Origin: DATKLX01 sp035542155
GTDB taxonomy: Bacteria; Chloroflexota; Anaerolineae; Anaerolineales; Anaerolineaceae
Assembly (NCBI GenBank): GCA_035542155.1
Contig: DATKLX010000008.1
Coordinates: 1 to 41,028, forward strand
Direction: 5' to 3'
DNA length: 41,028 nt
The notes beneath the pieces were generated by a model. The model was not told the DNA's origin. It did no database searches and was given only the letters and a program-made list of their open reading frames with translations. Shown here in pieces: positions 24,498-34,900 of this stretch; positions within the stretch are counted from its first letter, which is position 1, and each line of letters starts with the position of its first letter. The position numbers and the translations under genes are program-made.

Positions 24498-27425
24498 TCA
24501 GTTCTCGCCCGGGTGATCACCATTGGATCCCCGGTCCATAGCCGCCCGGGATTCTTCGACGACCCCAGCGGGTTGCTTCATAATGACCTGAGCCCGGCTG
24601 GCGTTCAACGCTTTTTGCAGTTCCTGGACTGCGGTTTGCAGCATGACCTGGGGATCATTTGTTGCCCGGATCTTCCCCGTGATCTCGAGAACTTTGCGCT
24701 CCCGTTCCGCCCGGCGGACAGTCTGCTCGAACAGGCGGACGTTTTCAAGAGCGACTCCAATTTGATCGGCGACTTTTTTCACCAGGGTTATTTCTTCTTC
24801 CGACCAGTTCCGGTTTTGATTGGCGTCCTGGAAATCGATGACTCCAATCACTTCATCGCGGAGCTTGATTGGCACAGCCAGGGCCGATTTGCTCTCCGTG
24901 GTTTGGGAGGGATCTACTCCGTGAGCGATGACCTGCCCCGAATGAAATACCTGCTGAACTTCTGGGATTTCAATGGGTTTTTGGATGAAAACGCCGCCTC
25001 GTGCGTAGCGGACTGCCTTTACTTTGCGCTCCGCGGTTTCGCGGCTCCATTCTTGTTGCAAATATTGGCGGTGCAGTTTTTGCATTTCGAGCAGCGCTTC
25101 GCGGGTTTCGGCGAACAGGCGGTTGTTTTCAATCGCGATGGCAACCTGATCCGCCAGCGTCTTGAACAGCTCCACATCCTCGGCTGAAAATGCATTCGAT
25201 TCAGTGCTTTGCACATCCAGCGCGCCGATGATCTGTCCGCTCGTCTGAAGTGGAAGAGCCATTTCAGAACGAGTTTCGGGAAGGTCGGGGTTATTGAAAA
25301 AGACAGCGTCCACGCCGACATCCGTAGCGATGCGCGGCTCACCCTTGCCGGTCACGTAACCGACGATGCCCACCTGCCCAACTTTCAAGCGGTGCGCCCG
25401 GGCGAGCATACGCTGTCCACCATCGCTGTTTGAAGCTTGCAAAACGGCATACTCCTTTTTCTCATCCAAAAGGAAGATACCCACGTGATAGAACCCAAAA
25501 CGTTCGTTGATCAGCCGGGTAACCGAGGTGAGCAGGGCTTCCAGGTCTTGCACGGTTGTGATTGCCCGGGCCACATCCGCTACAGTTAGTAACTGGGTGG
25601 CGCGGTAGCGGTTTCGCTCTGATTCCACCGCCAGGTCGTGGGTCCGTTCATCGACTCGTTTTTCCAGGTTTCCAATGAGCGATTGGAGTTGGCCGGTCAT
25701 GTTATTGAACGCCTGACCCAGAACGCCAATCTCATCGGAGCTGCGCACAACCGCTCTGGAGCGAAGGTCCCCAGAGGATACTCGAATGGAGACTGCTGTA
25801 AGATCTTGAATAGGCCGAGATAGGAAATTTGCCAATCCAAGGGCAATCACGGTGACTATCCCGGCTACAATGGCAGCCAGTAAAACCAGGAGCCGGGTTT
25901 GTGCATTGATAGGCGCCAGGTAAATGGACTGGTCCTGCATATAGACGACCATCCACGAACGCGATTGGAGTGGGACGATCACGCCAGATTCAACCCGGTC
26001 CTGGCCGGGTAGAATGCGTGTCGAAAAGAACGGCTGCTCGAAACGCCGATCGATTGCCGCTGAAAAATCCGGGATGTTCGTGGACAATTGATTGCCAGGT
26101 TTTATTGGCAATCGTTTGGATGCCTGGAGTTGCTGGATTAAGGAGGGCTCCAGTGGTGCAATGGATTTATAGATGTTATCAGGGGTCAGACTGTCTGCCA
26201 GGCGGATCTTATTTTCGTCCAGCAGGACTGGATAAGAGTGAGGACCCAGGAAACCGAAATATCGATTGAGTATTTGCTGCAGGATGGCGGCGTCAAAACG
26301 GACGCGTAAGACTCCGATGCGGGTTCCGAATTGCGATTCGATAGAAGCGCTGAAGTAAATAAATGGCTGTTTTGTTTTTGGAGAAAACCACACGGAAGAC
26401 ATATAAGGTCTTCCGTTGCTCATTGGGTTGCGGAAATATTCTTCTTTACTCTCATCCGCGTTGATCGAGTCTGGATTGGTATCCGTCTGGTTGATTCCGT
26501 GGATATTGAGAATAGCATAAGAATTAATATTGAAAGGCGCCTTCTCGCGGAGCCGATTGAGATTGAGCGATACCTGGTTTTGAAAATAGGGGTCGGCGTT
26601 TTGCCTTCCACCCAATCCCAGGTAATTGACATAAGTGGTATCCTTTGCCTGGACGACAATGTCATTGAGGTTCGAGCTGATGAAATCGTCCACGTCGCTT
26701 GCGGTCTTAGTCCCGGCGATTCGTAGATCGTTGGAGACTTTCTGGGTGATGAAATCTGTCAGGAAATTATTGTAGAGTATGGCGACAATTCCCAAAGGGA
26801 TCAAGGCGATGGCAAAAAACACGGTGATGAGTTTAATCTGAAGTGAGTAGATGCGGAATCGCAATATCATCATCACGGCATACAAAATGATCATGATCAC
26901 CATGATGACTGGGAAGAGAACCTGGGAAAATTGCGGGTTTACTTTGGGGACGTCAAGGAAATAATTCGCCACCAGGGCAAGTATGCCTGTCAGGAGGCCA
27001 ACCAGTATGGCGACGCTCGTTTGGCGGCTATCCAACGTCTCCGCAGCTAATAATATGCAGATGATAATGTTGATTCCCGCAACGATTGGCCCCACTCCGG
27101 CTGTCAATGCGCCAATAACAATCCAAAAAACTGACCAGGTGGCGATGTTGACCAGCATCGCGGCAAAAGTTCTTTGTTTGCGTGCTAAAGCCGCGCTCAC
27201 GGAAAAGAACCCAATGCACAAAACCGATAAACCGGCGAAAATATAATATTGCCAGGCCCCACGGTTTAATCCAAAACCTAGAAAGATCAGGCTGAGTATG
27301 GATGTACCTAAAATTTCCCCCAATGTAATTTGCTGCGCAGTCTGATTTTTTTGAATAGCGTTTCCCAGAAGGGCGGGTGGTAGCTTTGAATTCGGTGTGG
27401 TAGGGTCTGAGGTCGGTATCGTCAT
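24498..27425 (-). CDS. Membrane GAF receptor with dCache-like sensor and HAMP, no output domain (975 aa)
   Basis: The N-terminal 30-220 region holds about seven hydrophobic segments. A large extracytoplasmic region (about 225-500) resembles a dCache sensor. A TM helix at 508-533 leads to HAMP (532-585, SRPIQDL...SSDEIGVLGQAFNNMTGQL) and a coiled coil. The cytoplasmic part has a full GAF (610-770), an HRQYLQQEW linker motif, a half-GAF (840-895, LAVPIKLRDEVIGVIDF) and a tail with only the first helix and strand of a GAF (905-950). No kinase, cyclase, GGDEF, MCP or DNA-binding domain is present. It must act through a partner, plausibly the kinase two genes downstream. Start has GGGGAG; 14 bases separate it from the 938-aa gene. 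Confidence 0.88.
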   Translation of the reverse strand: MTIPTSDPTTPNSKLPPALLGNAIQKNQTAQQITLGEILGTSILSLIFLGFGLNRGAWQYYIFAGLSVLCIGFFSVSAALARKQRTFAAMLVNIATWSVFWIVIGALTAGVGPIVAGINIIICILLAAETLDSRQTSVAILVGLLTGILALVANYFLDVPKVNPQFSQVLFPVIMVIMIILYAVMMILRFRIYSLQIKLITVFFAIALIPLGIVAILYNNFLTDFITQKVSNDLRIAGTKTASDVDDFISSNLNDIVVQAKDTTYVNYLGLGGRQNADPYFQNQVSLNLNRLREKAPFNINSYAILNIHGINQTDTNPDSINADESKEEYFRNPMSNGRPYMSSVWFSPKTKQPFIYFSASIESQFGTRIGVLRVRFDAAILQQILNRYFGFLGPHSYPVLLDENKIRLADSLTPDNIYKSIAPLEPSLIQQLQASKRLPIKPGNQLSTNIPDFSAAIDRRFEQPFFSTRILPGQDRVESGVIVPLQSRSWMVVYMQDQSIYLAPINAQTRLLVLLAAIVAGIVTVIALGLANFLSRPIQDLTAVSIRVSSGDLRSRAVVRSSDEIGVLGQAFNNMTGQLQSLIGNLEKRVDERTHDLAVESERNRYRATQLLTVADVARAITTVQDLEALLTSVTRLINERFGFYHVGIFLLDEKKEYAVLQASNSDGGQRMLARAHRLKVGQVGIVGYVTGKGEPRIATDVGVDAVFFNNPDLPETRSEMALPLQTSGQIIGALDVQSTESNAFSAEDVELFKTLADQVAIAIENNRLFAETREALLEMQKLHRQYLQQEWSRETAERKVKAVRYARGGVFIQKPIEIPEVQQVFHSGQVIAHGVDPSQTTESKSALAVPIKLRDEVIGVIDFQDANQNRNWSEEEITLVKKVADQIGVALENVRLFEQTVRRAERERKVLEITGKIRATNDPQVMLQTAVQELQKALNASRAQVIMKQPAGVVEESRAAMDRGSNGDHPGEN

Positions 27426-27439
27426 ACTTCGGCTCCCCT

Positions 27440-30256
27440 TTACTCCTGGTTGCGCAGTTGGATCAGGACTTCAGAAACGCCCAGCGCTTTTCCGAGCTCT
27501 GCGACCGCCGTTTTTAAGATTCCATCGATATTTGTGGAAGCCCGTACCTTGGTGCTGATATTGCTCACCATTTGGTCGCGTTGGGCGCTGATCTGAATTT
27601 CCTCCAGCAGGCGGGCATTCTCCAGGGCTAATGCCAGACGGTTGGAGACGTTATCGACCCAGATCTGTAGATCCTGGGTCATGCTCCCTTCGGGTACTTT
27701 TACATTGATGACGCCCAGGATCTGATTACGCAACCGGATCGGAACCGCCAGGTTTTCATAAGTCTTTGAACCATCACCGGATTCCATAGAAACGATACGG
27801 TTAAGAACGGTCTTTCCTTCATGAAGAGCCTGGCCAGTTTCTGGAGACAGTTCATTGAGGGGTTCGATCTTCGCGTTGCGATAGCGGTATCCCTGGGATG
27901 ACCGGGTAGCCTGCAAAAAGTCCTCCCAGGATTCTCGCGTGTATCGCTGGTAGGTTGCTTCCATCTCCTGAACATTCGCCTGGAGCTTCTCCAGGATACG
28001 TGCTTTTTCGATCGCCACGGCCAGTTGGTCCGCCATGGTTTGCAGAACGCGGACATCGTCATCGGCAAAGGCGGCAGGTTCCATGCTTTGAACGTCTAAC
28101 GCGCCAATGATCTCATTTCCCACCTTAAGGGGCAGCGCCAGTTCAGACCGTGTCCGCGGCAGGAGCGGGTTTCGAAAATGTACTGCATCTTCACCAACAT
28201 CCAGGGCAATCCGCGGCTCGCCGGTGCCAACCACGTACCCCACAATACCCATCTTCCCAATCTGCAACTGGTGATGCCGTTTGAGCATTTCCTGGCCCGC
28301 CTCTCCGGTGGCTGCTTTCAGGACAGCAAATTCTTTCCGATCGTCTGCCAGGAAAATTCCTGCGTGATAAAAACCAAACCGGTCTCGGATCAGATCGACC
28401 GCGCGGTTGAGGAGCACATCCTGGCTCTCAGCCATGGCGATATCGCGGGCGACCTGCCCAGCCGCTTGTAGCTGGACTGCCCGTCTTTCCACCTGGGCCG
28501 TGCGGTCGGCGACCCTTTGCTCCAGGTTGTTGATCAGGTTTTTCAACTGGTCAGTCATGCTGTTGAAAGCCCTGGCCAAAGCTCCAACCTCATCTGCCCG
28601 GACGACCTTTGCCTGGATTTCCAGCTCTCCCGCGGCGATTCGTGCGGCGGTCCGCGACAGATCGTCAATCGGGTTGGCAATGCTTCTCGATATGAAGAGA
28701 GAAGCGAGGATTGCGATGATCAGAACAATGATTGATACACCCAGGCTCACCACGAGGTTCTGATAAACCGCCTGGAACGCTTCGGTTTGCTGGATTTCCG
28801 TCATTAATTCCAGGTTTAAGGAGGATAGATAACGGTAATAACCAACAACAAGCTGATTGTGATAGGAAGTGTAATTTCCGTTGCCTGTTTTTAGCAGGTA
28901 AGCTGTTTTGGCCCCTTCCGACCGAATCACGCTGCCCTGGAAATTCTTCCAGGCTGTGAACCGCGAAGGGGTCAACATAACGTTATCCGGCGAAAGCAGG
29001 TAGGCTTCCCCGGTGGTATCCAGGCCGTTGGGATCAAAGAGGATTTCGTAGAGTTTCTCGATGTTGATCCGCCCGGCCAGAACGCCGATTGTTTTTTGGT
29101 CATTGCTTTTGATGGGGATACCGACCACGATCGAATATTTCTTTTGGTTTGGCGCCGGCTCGATTACAAAAACGGTTGAGATGTATTGGCTGGTGAGCGC
29201 TGGGCGGTAGTAAGGCCATTCAAGTCTGGCAAACGTCTGGTCCTCCAGCGTTGAATTCGAGGAAATTATATGATCTCCGTTGGTGTTTACCAGGAAAATA
29301 TCCTCAAATAAGCCACTCTGCTTCACTGCATTATCGATCACCGGGTACACGGAGGCTACATTGACTTGATAGCGACCGCTCGTCCTCTTTTCAGGCGTGG
29401 CCTGCAAGATTTCTATGAACGGGGTTTCAAGATACGGATTGGACTTGAGCGCCTCTAAATCCGTTACCATCCGGCCCAGCAAGGTGTCAATCTGCGTCTC
29501 CTTCAGGCTGCTGACAATCTCAAGTTGTTTTATCGCGGTGACCTGGCCGCGTTGGATGCTTAAAAGAACTGTGATGGTGGTGATCACGACTAGAGACAGC
29601 AGTACGACCGCCACGTACGAGAACAGCAAGCGGTTCCGAATTGTGTCACCAATCCGGAGATAGATGATCCCAAGCAAACTTGAGAACAGTCCGATCGCCG
29701 TCAGGGCTGGCATGAAATAATTGAGCGCGTAACTCTTGCTGATGTCCAACCGGTTTACCTGAACGGGGAAGACATCGGGTCGCAGATGAGCCAGAGGCTC
29801 GTATCGGTTGATAGCCCAGATGGATAGAACGAATACGCCGGCAAAGAGCAGTCCCAGCCACCATTTTTTCGGTTGGCCGTAAATTGTCAGGAGTAAGATC
29901 AGCGCCAAACCACCGCCAAGGTTCCAAAACGACCCATGCGAAAAAACGATTTCTGATCCTGTAAAAAACAGCGCAGCCGCCAAAAGACCAATGACCAGGG
30001 ATCCATTCGGGTGGTTCCATCGGGCGAAGAGGTAACTGGTGATCCAGAGGAGAAGACAATAAACTGCAATCCCTCCCATGATCAACAACGGTTTATTCGC
30101 GCCTTGCAGGTACACTGTCCCGATTAGAATGAGGATCGCCAGGGAGAACACGATCCCCATCGCCGCGATCCACCTCAGGGTCTCTACGTGGAGGGTCTTT
30201 ACTTCCTCGCTGGTGAGTCTTTTCTTCTCAACTTTGGGTGTTGTTCTTTTTTCCAT
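27440..30256 (-). CDS. Membrane GAF receptor with dCache-like sensor and HAMP, no output domain (938 aa)
   Basis: It has the same plan as the 975-aa neighbour and is clearly a paralogue. A multi-pass N-terminus (about 30-235) is followed by an extracytoplasmic Cache-like region (about 245-490, with DIFLVNTNGDHIISS and IVVGIPIKSNDQKTIGVLAG). Then come a TM helix near 499-522, HAMP (522-575), GAF (595-755), a QRYTRESW linker, a half-GAF (830-885) and a terminal partial GAF (895-938). It ends right after the first GAF strand, with no catalytic domain. The Cache region suggests sensing of a small external ligand, unknown. The ribosome site is weak (GGGACG), and 42 bases separate it from the 561-aa gene. 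Confidence 0.88.
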   Translation of the reverse strand: MEKRTTPKVEKKRLTSEEVKTLHVETLRWIAAMGIVFSLAILILIGTVYLQGANKPLLIMGGIAVYCLLLWITSYLFARWNHPNGSLVIGLLAAALFFTGSEIVFSHGSFWNLGGGLALILLLTIYGQPKKWWLGLLFAGVFVLSIWAINRYEPLAHLRPDVFPVQVNRLDISKSYALNYFMPALTAIGLFSSLLGIIYLRIGDTIRNRLLFSYVAVVLLSLVVITTITVLLSIQRGQVTAIKQLEIVSSLKETQIDTLLGRMVTDLEALKSNPYLETPFIEILQATPEKRTSGRYQVNVASVYPVIDNAVKQSGLFEDIFLVNTNGDHIISSNSTLEDQTFARLEWPYYRPALTSQYISTVFVIEPAPNQKKYSIVVGIPIKSNDQKTIGVLAGRINIEKLYEILFDPNGLDTTGEAYLLSPDNVMLTPSRFTAWKNFQGSVIRSEGAKTAYLLKTGNGNYTSYHNQLVVGYYRYLSSLNLELMTEIQQTEAFQAVYQNLVVSLGVSIIVLIIAILASLFISRSIANPIDDLSRTAARIAAGELEIQAKVVRADEVGALARAFNSMTDQLKNLINNLEQRVADRTAQVERRAVQLQAAGQVARDIAMAESQDVLLNRAVDLIRDRFGFYHAGIFLADDRKEFAVLKAATGEAGQEMLKRHHQLQIGKMGIVGYVVGTGEPRIALDVGEDAVHFRNPLLPRTRSELALPLKVGNEIIGALDVQSMEPAAFADDDVRVLQTMADQLAVAIEKARILEKLQANVQEMEATYQRYTRESWEDFLQATRSSQGYRYRNAKIEPLNELSPETGQALHEGKTVLNRIVSMESGDGSKTYENLAVPIRLRNQILGVINVKVPEGSMTQDLQIWVDNVSNRLALALENARLLEEIQISAQRDQMVSNISTKVRASTNIDGILKTAVAELGKALGVSEVLIQLRNQE

Positions 30257-30298
30257 GTTAGAGCGTCCCTGATAACTCGATGAGGGGCCTTACTCGAC

Positions 30299-31984
30299 TC
30301 AGTTATTCGATGGACTGCCTGAGCTGACGCTGGAAACTGCCGCCTGGTTATCCGCGGGTTCCAGGAAAACCGAAACTTCAGCGATGCTGGGAAGCTGGCC
30401 CAATTCTTGAACGGCGATCTTCAGAATGTCCTCGACTCGGAAAGCTTTTGAGAAGCTCATCGACATTTCGTTCAAGGTCTGTTCCTGCCGTGCCCGGCGT
30501 TGTGTCTCTTCCAGCAGGCGGGCGTTTTCCAGAGCCAGCGCGGTTTGCGTGGTGATTGAATCGATAAACGCCATATCCTCCGCTGAAAGGCTTCCTGCAT
30601 TGGTTTCCAAAGTCACCTGGCCAATCACCTGGTCGCGGAGCAGCAGCGGGATCTGGATGCTCTCTACAGACGCATCGACCGGCCTGGTTTCACTGCTTTC
30701 ATAGCTGACATGCAGCCCGCCCATCACACTTTCGGCCTCCGACCAGGCTTCGGAAAGGTACTGGCGGTGAAGCGCTTCGATCTCATCCAGGTTCTTCTGG
30801 GTTTCCTGGAAAAGCCGCCCATTTTCCAGCGCTGTGGCTAAAATGTCGGCGATACCCTGCATCACCAAAATGTCATCTTCGTCAAACGCTCGCGGTGAAG
30901 ATGATTGGACGGTGAGGGATCCCAGGACTTTGTCATGAGCGATCAGCGGAAGCGCCATCTCTGAACGGGTCAGGGGAAGATTAGGATTATTGAACCGTGT
31001 GGCGTCCAAACCGACATCCAGAGCAATCCTGGCTTTCCGGTTGAGGATTGACCATCCGATCATAGAAGTGGCACCAACCTCAAGCCTGTGGCGCGCTGCG
31101 AGCATTTTAGCGCCCGCCTCACCGGTTCCAGCCTTTAAAACTGCGAATTTGCCGTCTTCGTCCACCAGGAAAGCCCCGACGTAATACAATCCAAACCGAT
31201 CCTGGATCAGATGGATGATCTTCTCCAACAGGGCCTGGGGGTTCAGCTCTCCGCCGATGCTCTGTGAAATTTCCGCGGCAGTTCTCAATTGGACCAGGCG
31301 GTGTTGCAGGTCTTCTGTTCTCTGGTTCACCGCGAGTTCCAACCCGGCTTGCTGCCCTTCCATTTTTGTGATCAATTCATGGCTTTTATCCAGGCTCTGG
31401 GTGAGGCCGAGCATGATGGTGGCCATCGAAACGATGATGATCATCCCGACCGTGAGAATAATCGCAATGGATGCACCCCATTCTGTTGGGGTTCCGGAGT
31501 TGGCCATCGCAGCTACGGGGGGAAGGGGAAAGGCTCCGGTGCTCATTCCCCAGCCCACGACCGCCATAGTCACCACGCTGAACCCCAGGGCGATCATCCC
31601 TGCCCGCAGCCCGAGCAACAGGCAGGCCATGGCTGAAAAAACCAGCAAGAAGGCTTTTCCGTCCCCACTGAGACCTGAATCGAACAGCCCGCCCAGGCCA
31701 ATCACGTACAGAATCACCAAAAAACTGTAAACGCGGAATGTGTAAGGAATCTTCCGGAGGAGCGTGATGGTGACCAGCCAAACATACCCAATCGTATAGG
31801 CTGTCAGGATTCCCCATAGGTGGCGTGGATACAGGTTGGTAAGAACCAGACCATAAACCACCAATCCCAGAATACTGCACCCGCGTAGTAAAGTGTTGAG
31901 GATACGCTCCTTGAGGACGAGCGCCTCACCGACCGCGCTGGCCGGCCCGGATTGCCCTGGCTGTGGAGAAGATGTGCCGCTCAT
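30299..31984 (-). CDS. Membrane GAF receptor without Cache or HAMP, no output domain (561 aa)
   Basis: This is the shortest of the four receptor paralogues. About six hydrophobic segments (29-200) lead directly into a coiled coil. A full GAF (230-385) follows, then a LHRQYLSEAW linker, a half-GAF (435-490, IQIPLLLRDQVIG) and a terminal partial GAF (500-545). It lacks the extracytoplasmic sensor and HAMP of its neighbours, so the signal may be sensed in the membrane or by the GAF. It has AAGGAG upstream, and its ATG overlaps the stop of the 1442-aa gene as ATGA, which points to coupled translation and a defined ratio of the two proteins. Confidence 0.87.
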   Translation of the reverse strand: MSGTSSPQPGQSGPASAVGEALVLKERILNTLLRGCSILGLVVYGLVLTNLYPRHLWGILTAYTIGYVWLVTITLLRKIPYTFRVYSFLVILYVIGLGGLFDSGLSGDGKAFLLVFSAMACLLLGLRAGMIALGFSVVTMAVVGWGMSTGAFPLPPVAAMANSGTPTEWGASIAIILTVGMIIIVSMATIMLGLTQSLDKSHELITKMEGQQAGLELAVNQRTEDLQHRLVQLRTAAEISQSIGGELNPQALLEKIIHLIQDRFGLYYVGAFLVDEDGKFAVLKAGTGEAGAKMLAARHRLEVGATSMIGWSILNRKARIALDVGLDATRFNNPNLPLTRSEMALPLIAHDKVLGSLTVQSSSPRAFDEDDILVMQGIADILATALENGRLFQETQKNLDEIEALHRQYLSEAWSEAESVMGGLHVSYESSETRPVDASVESIQIPLLLRDQVIGQVTLETNAGSLSAEDMAFIDSITTQTALALENARLLEETQRRARQEQTLNEMSMSFSKAFRVEDILKIAVQELGQLPSIAEVSVFLEPADNQAAVSSVSSGSPSNN

Positions 31985-34900
31985 GATTTTTTCTCCTTAC
32001 CATTCGGGTTCGAGCTGGCTGCGGATGAGGAAGCAGCTTCGTCACTCTCAACGGTCGGGTGGATTTCAATTTTTGCTCTGCGCACGCCGATCGCCTTGCC
32101 AATTTCGGTTACAGATGTTTCGAGAATATTCTGAATGTTCACGGACCGGCGGATTTTACTGGTCGCTTCGAACAACTGGCGCTGGCGGTCCATCTGCCGC
32201 CGGATTTGTTCGATCAACTGCGAGTTCGCGATGATCGCTGCCAGGCTGCCGCCCAGGGTGCCCAGAATTTCCTGGTCGCTTTCGTTGTAAGCATTGGCTT
32301 TTTCGTTTTCCAGGTTCAATACGCCCAGAAGCTCATCACGATAAATTAAAGGCACCGCCAGTTCGGATTGAATTCCGGGTGTCGCCGCGATGTAGCGCTG
32401 GTCGTGGCGGGTGTCGTCGATCCGAACTGGTTGGCGGTTAGCAGCGACCCATCCGATGATCCCCTGGCCGTATGGGACGCTAAAGGTTCTAAAGCTCTGT
32501 TCCTCATACCCGGCGTAGGATTTCACCTGCAGCAGGTTCTGTTCCCGGTTCAGCAAGAAGATGGTAACTTTATCGCCTCCCAATGCAACCCGTAAACCCT
32601 GAACCGCGCTCGCGAGCGCTTCATCGACGCCATTTGACGATGCGGCTGCCGTGGTGATCTGGTGCAGCAGGCGATGCTGGGCCAGGTTTTCCTGGGTCTC
32701 AGCGAACAGGTTAGCATTGACCACGGCGATTGCAAGCTGGTCCGCGAGCACCTGGAGGATGCTGACTTCCTCCACCGAAAATGCCTGTTTCTGCATGCTT
32801 TGTACGTCCAGAGCGCCGATGACCCGGTCTGCGACCTTCAAAGGGATTGCCAGCTCAGCCCGGGTATCGGGGAGCAAGGGATTGGGAAGATGGGTCGGAT
32901 CTTTGGCGACATCGTTGACCACTAGCGGCTCGCCGCGGATGGCCGCCTGGCCCACCACCGATTGCGACCCAATGCCTAACCGGTGACCCTTTTCTTTCAT
33001 TTTCCGCCCGGCCTCCCCCGTCGACTCGCGCAGCTCAACGTATTCTCCCGACGAATCCCCCAGGAAAACCGAGGCATGATAGAAATTAAACCGCTCGCGG
33101 ACCAGGTTGACCACTTTCCGCAGCAGCTCATCCAGCTCCAGCGTTCCGCTGGTGTCTCTTGCGATTTCAGCCGCCGTGCGCAATTGTTGGGCGCGCCTTT
33201 GAGCCACGTCCTGAGCCGCTTTAAGCTCAGTGATGTCTCGCGAGCTGCCAAAGAGGCCCACGGTTTGTTGGTCAGCATCCACCAGAGGCAGGCGCGTCGA
33301 TAATACCCAGCGTTCGACTCCACTCGGGGAGGTCTCCTTCTCAATCAGGCCAATCTGTGCTTCGCCCCCGTGGATCAAATCCTGTTCTTCGAGGTAGCGT
33401 AGCCTGGCTTCCTCTTCGGGCAAAATGTCAAAATCAGATTTACCCACCATCGCAGCCGGATCATCCAACCCAAAATGCACCGCGGTGGATTGGCTTGCGC
33501 GCAGGTAGCGGCTCTCGCGGTCCTTGAAGTAGATCCGGTCCGGAATATTTTTCAGCAGAGTGTTCAGGAGGAACCGCTCCTGTTCGAAGGCCTGTAAAGC
33601 GTTCCGGGTGTCTTTGAGAAGCTGAGCGTTCCGGATCGCCGCCGAAATCTGTGGAGCCAATGTGGTGATGAAATTGAGATCATCTTCGCTGAACCGTTCC
33701 TCTTGCTCCACGTCCTGTAAAATCATGGCTCCAATCGGTTGTCCGCCGACCAGCAGGGGCACACCCAGCCAGGATTTGGCCGGTTTCCCCTGGATCTTTG
33801 CCCCCAGGGACCTGGCCTTTTCTTCGGTATCCTTGACCAGCATCAATGGCTTGCCGCTGCGGATGAGGATGGAAGTCAACCCCTCGCCTAACGGATAAGG
33901 CTCGACCGAAACGGTGTCCCCTCCCTCGAAAATATATGGGAACTCGATCAGGTTCGTCTTCGCATCATATTGGGCGACCATGAAGTAAACATCGCCCATC
34001 TGCTCCTGGATCTGGTAGTGCAGCGTCCGGTACAGGTTGGAAAGATCCGTTTCCGCGCCGACCGCCTGGCTGATCTGGTTAAGTCGCTGCAACTGGTTGA
34101 CCCGCAGACCGGTCGTTATCAATGCCTGGATTTTTTCCAGGGCCGAACCCAGCATCTCGCCCAGGTTTTGATATGGCTGGATGGTTGTTTCCGTTAAAAC
34201 CCCCGTTTCCGGGCTGCTGAAGAGCAGGAATGCCCGCAGATCCGCCCCGCTGCGGACGGGGATAAAAGCCGCGGTAGAATGGTTCAGTTTCCTCGGGATG
34301 GAGAGCATCGCGAACAACCCGCTGGGTGCCTGGTAAACGTCCCGGATCAGGGTCGGATTGTTTTTCGAAAGATAATCGTCCAATCCAAGGGAAGGGACAG
34401 GGATCATCTCCGGAAAGGAGATCGGGCTCTGATCCGGGGTGTGGACCGTTGGAAAAACCCGAAAGACGTCGTTTTCCAGGATCAACACGGCTGAGCCATA
34501 TGGAGTTTGTTCCAGCGAGCGGACGGCGATCTTATAGGCTTCCTCTACTTCTGTTGCCTGGGCAATCTGGCGGCTTGCCTGGTACAACAGGCTCGTCTCC
34601 TGCAGGTTGATCTCGGTCGATTCCAGAAGGCGGATGTTCTGGATCGCAGAGGCAATCTGGTTGGCAAGCGTATTGAGAATTGAAACCGTATCACTGTCGA
34701 AAGCCGTGAGCTCCTGGCTTTGGATATCGAGCACTCCCAGAATCTGGCTGCCAATGGAAATTGGCACCGCGACCTCGGAACGAGTCCCTTCCAACAAAGC
34801 ATCCTGGAGGTAGAGTGGATCCTCCCTCACGTTCGTCGTCAGGCGTGGCTGGTTATGAGATGCCACCCATCCAATAATGGATTGCGACCCCACTGCCAGG

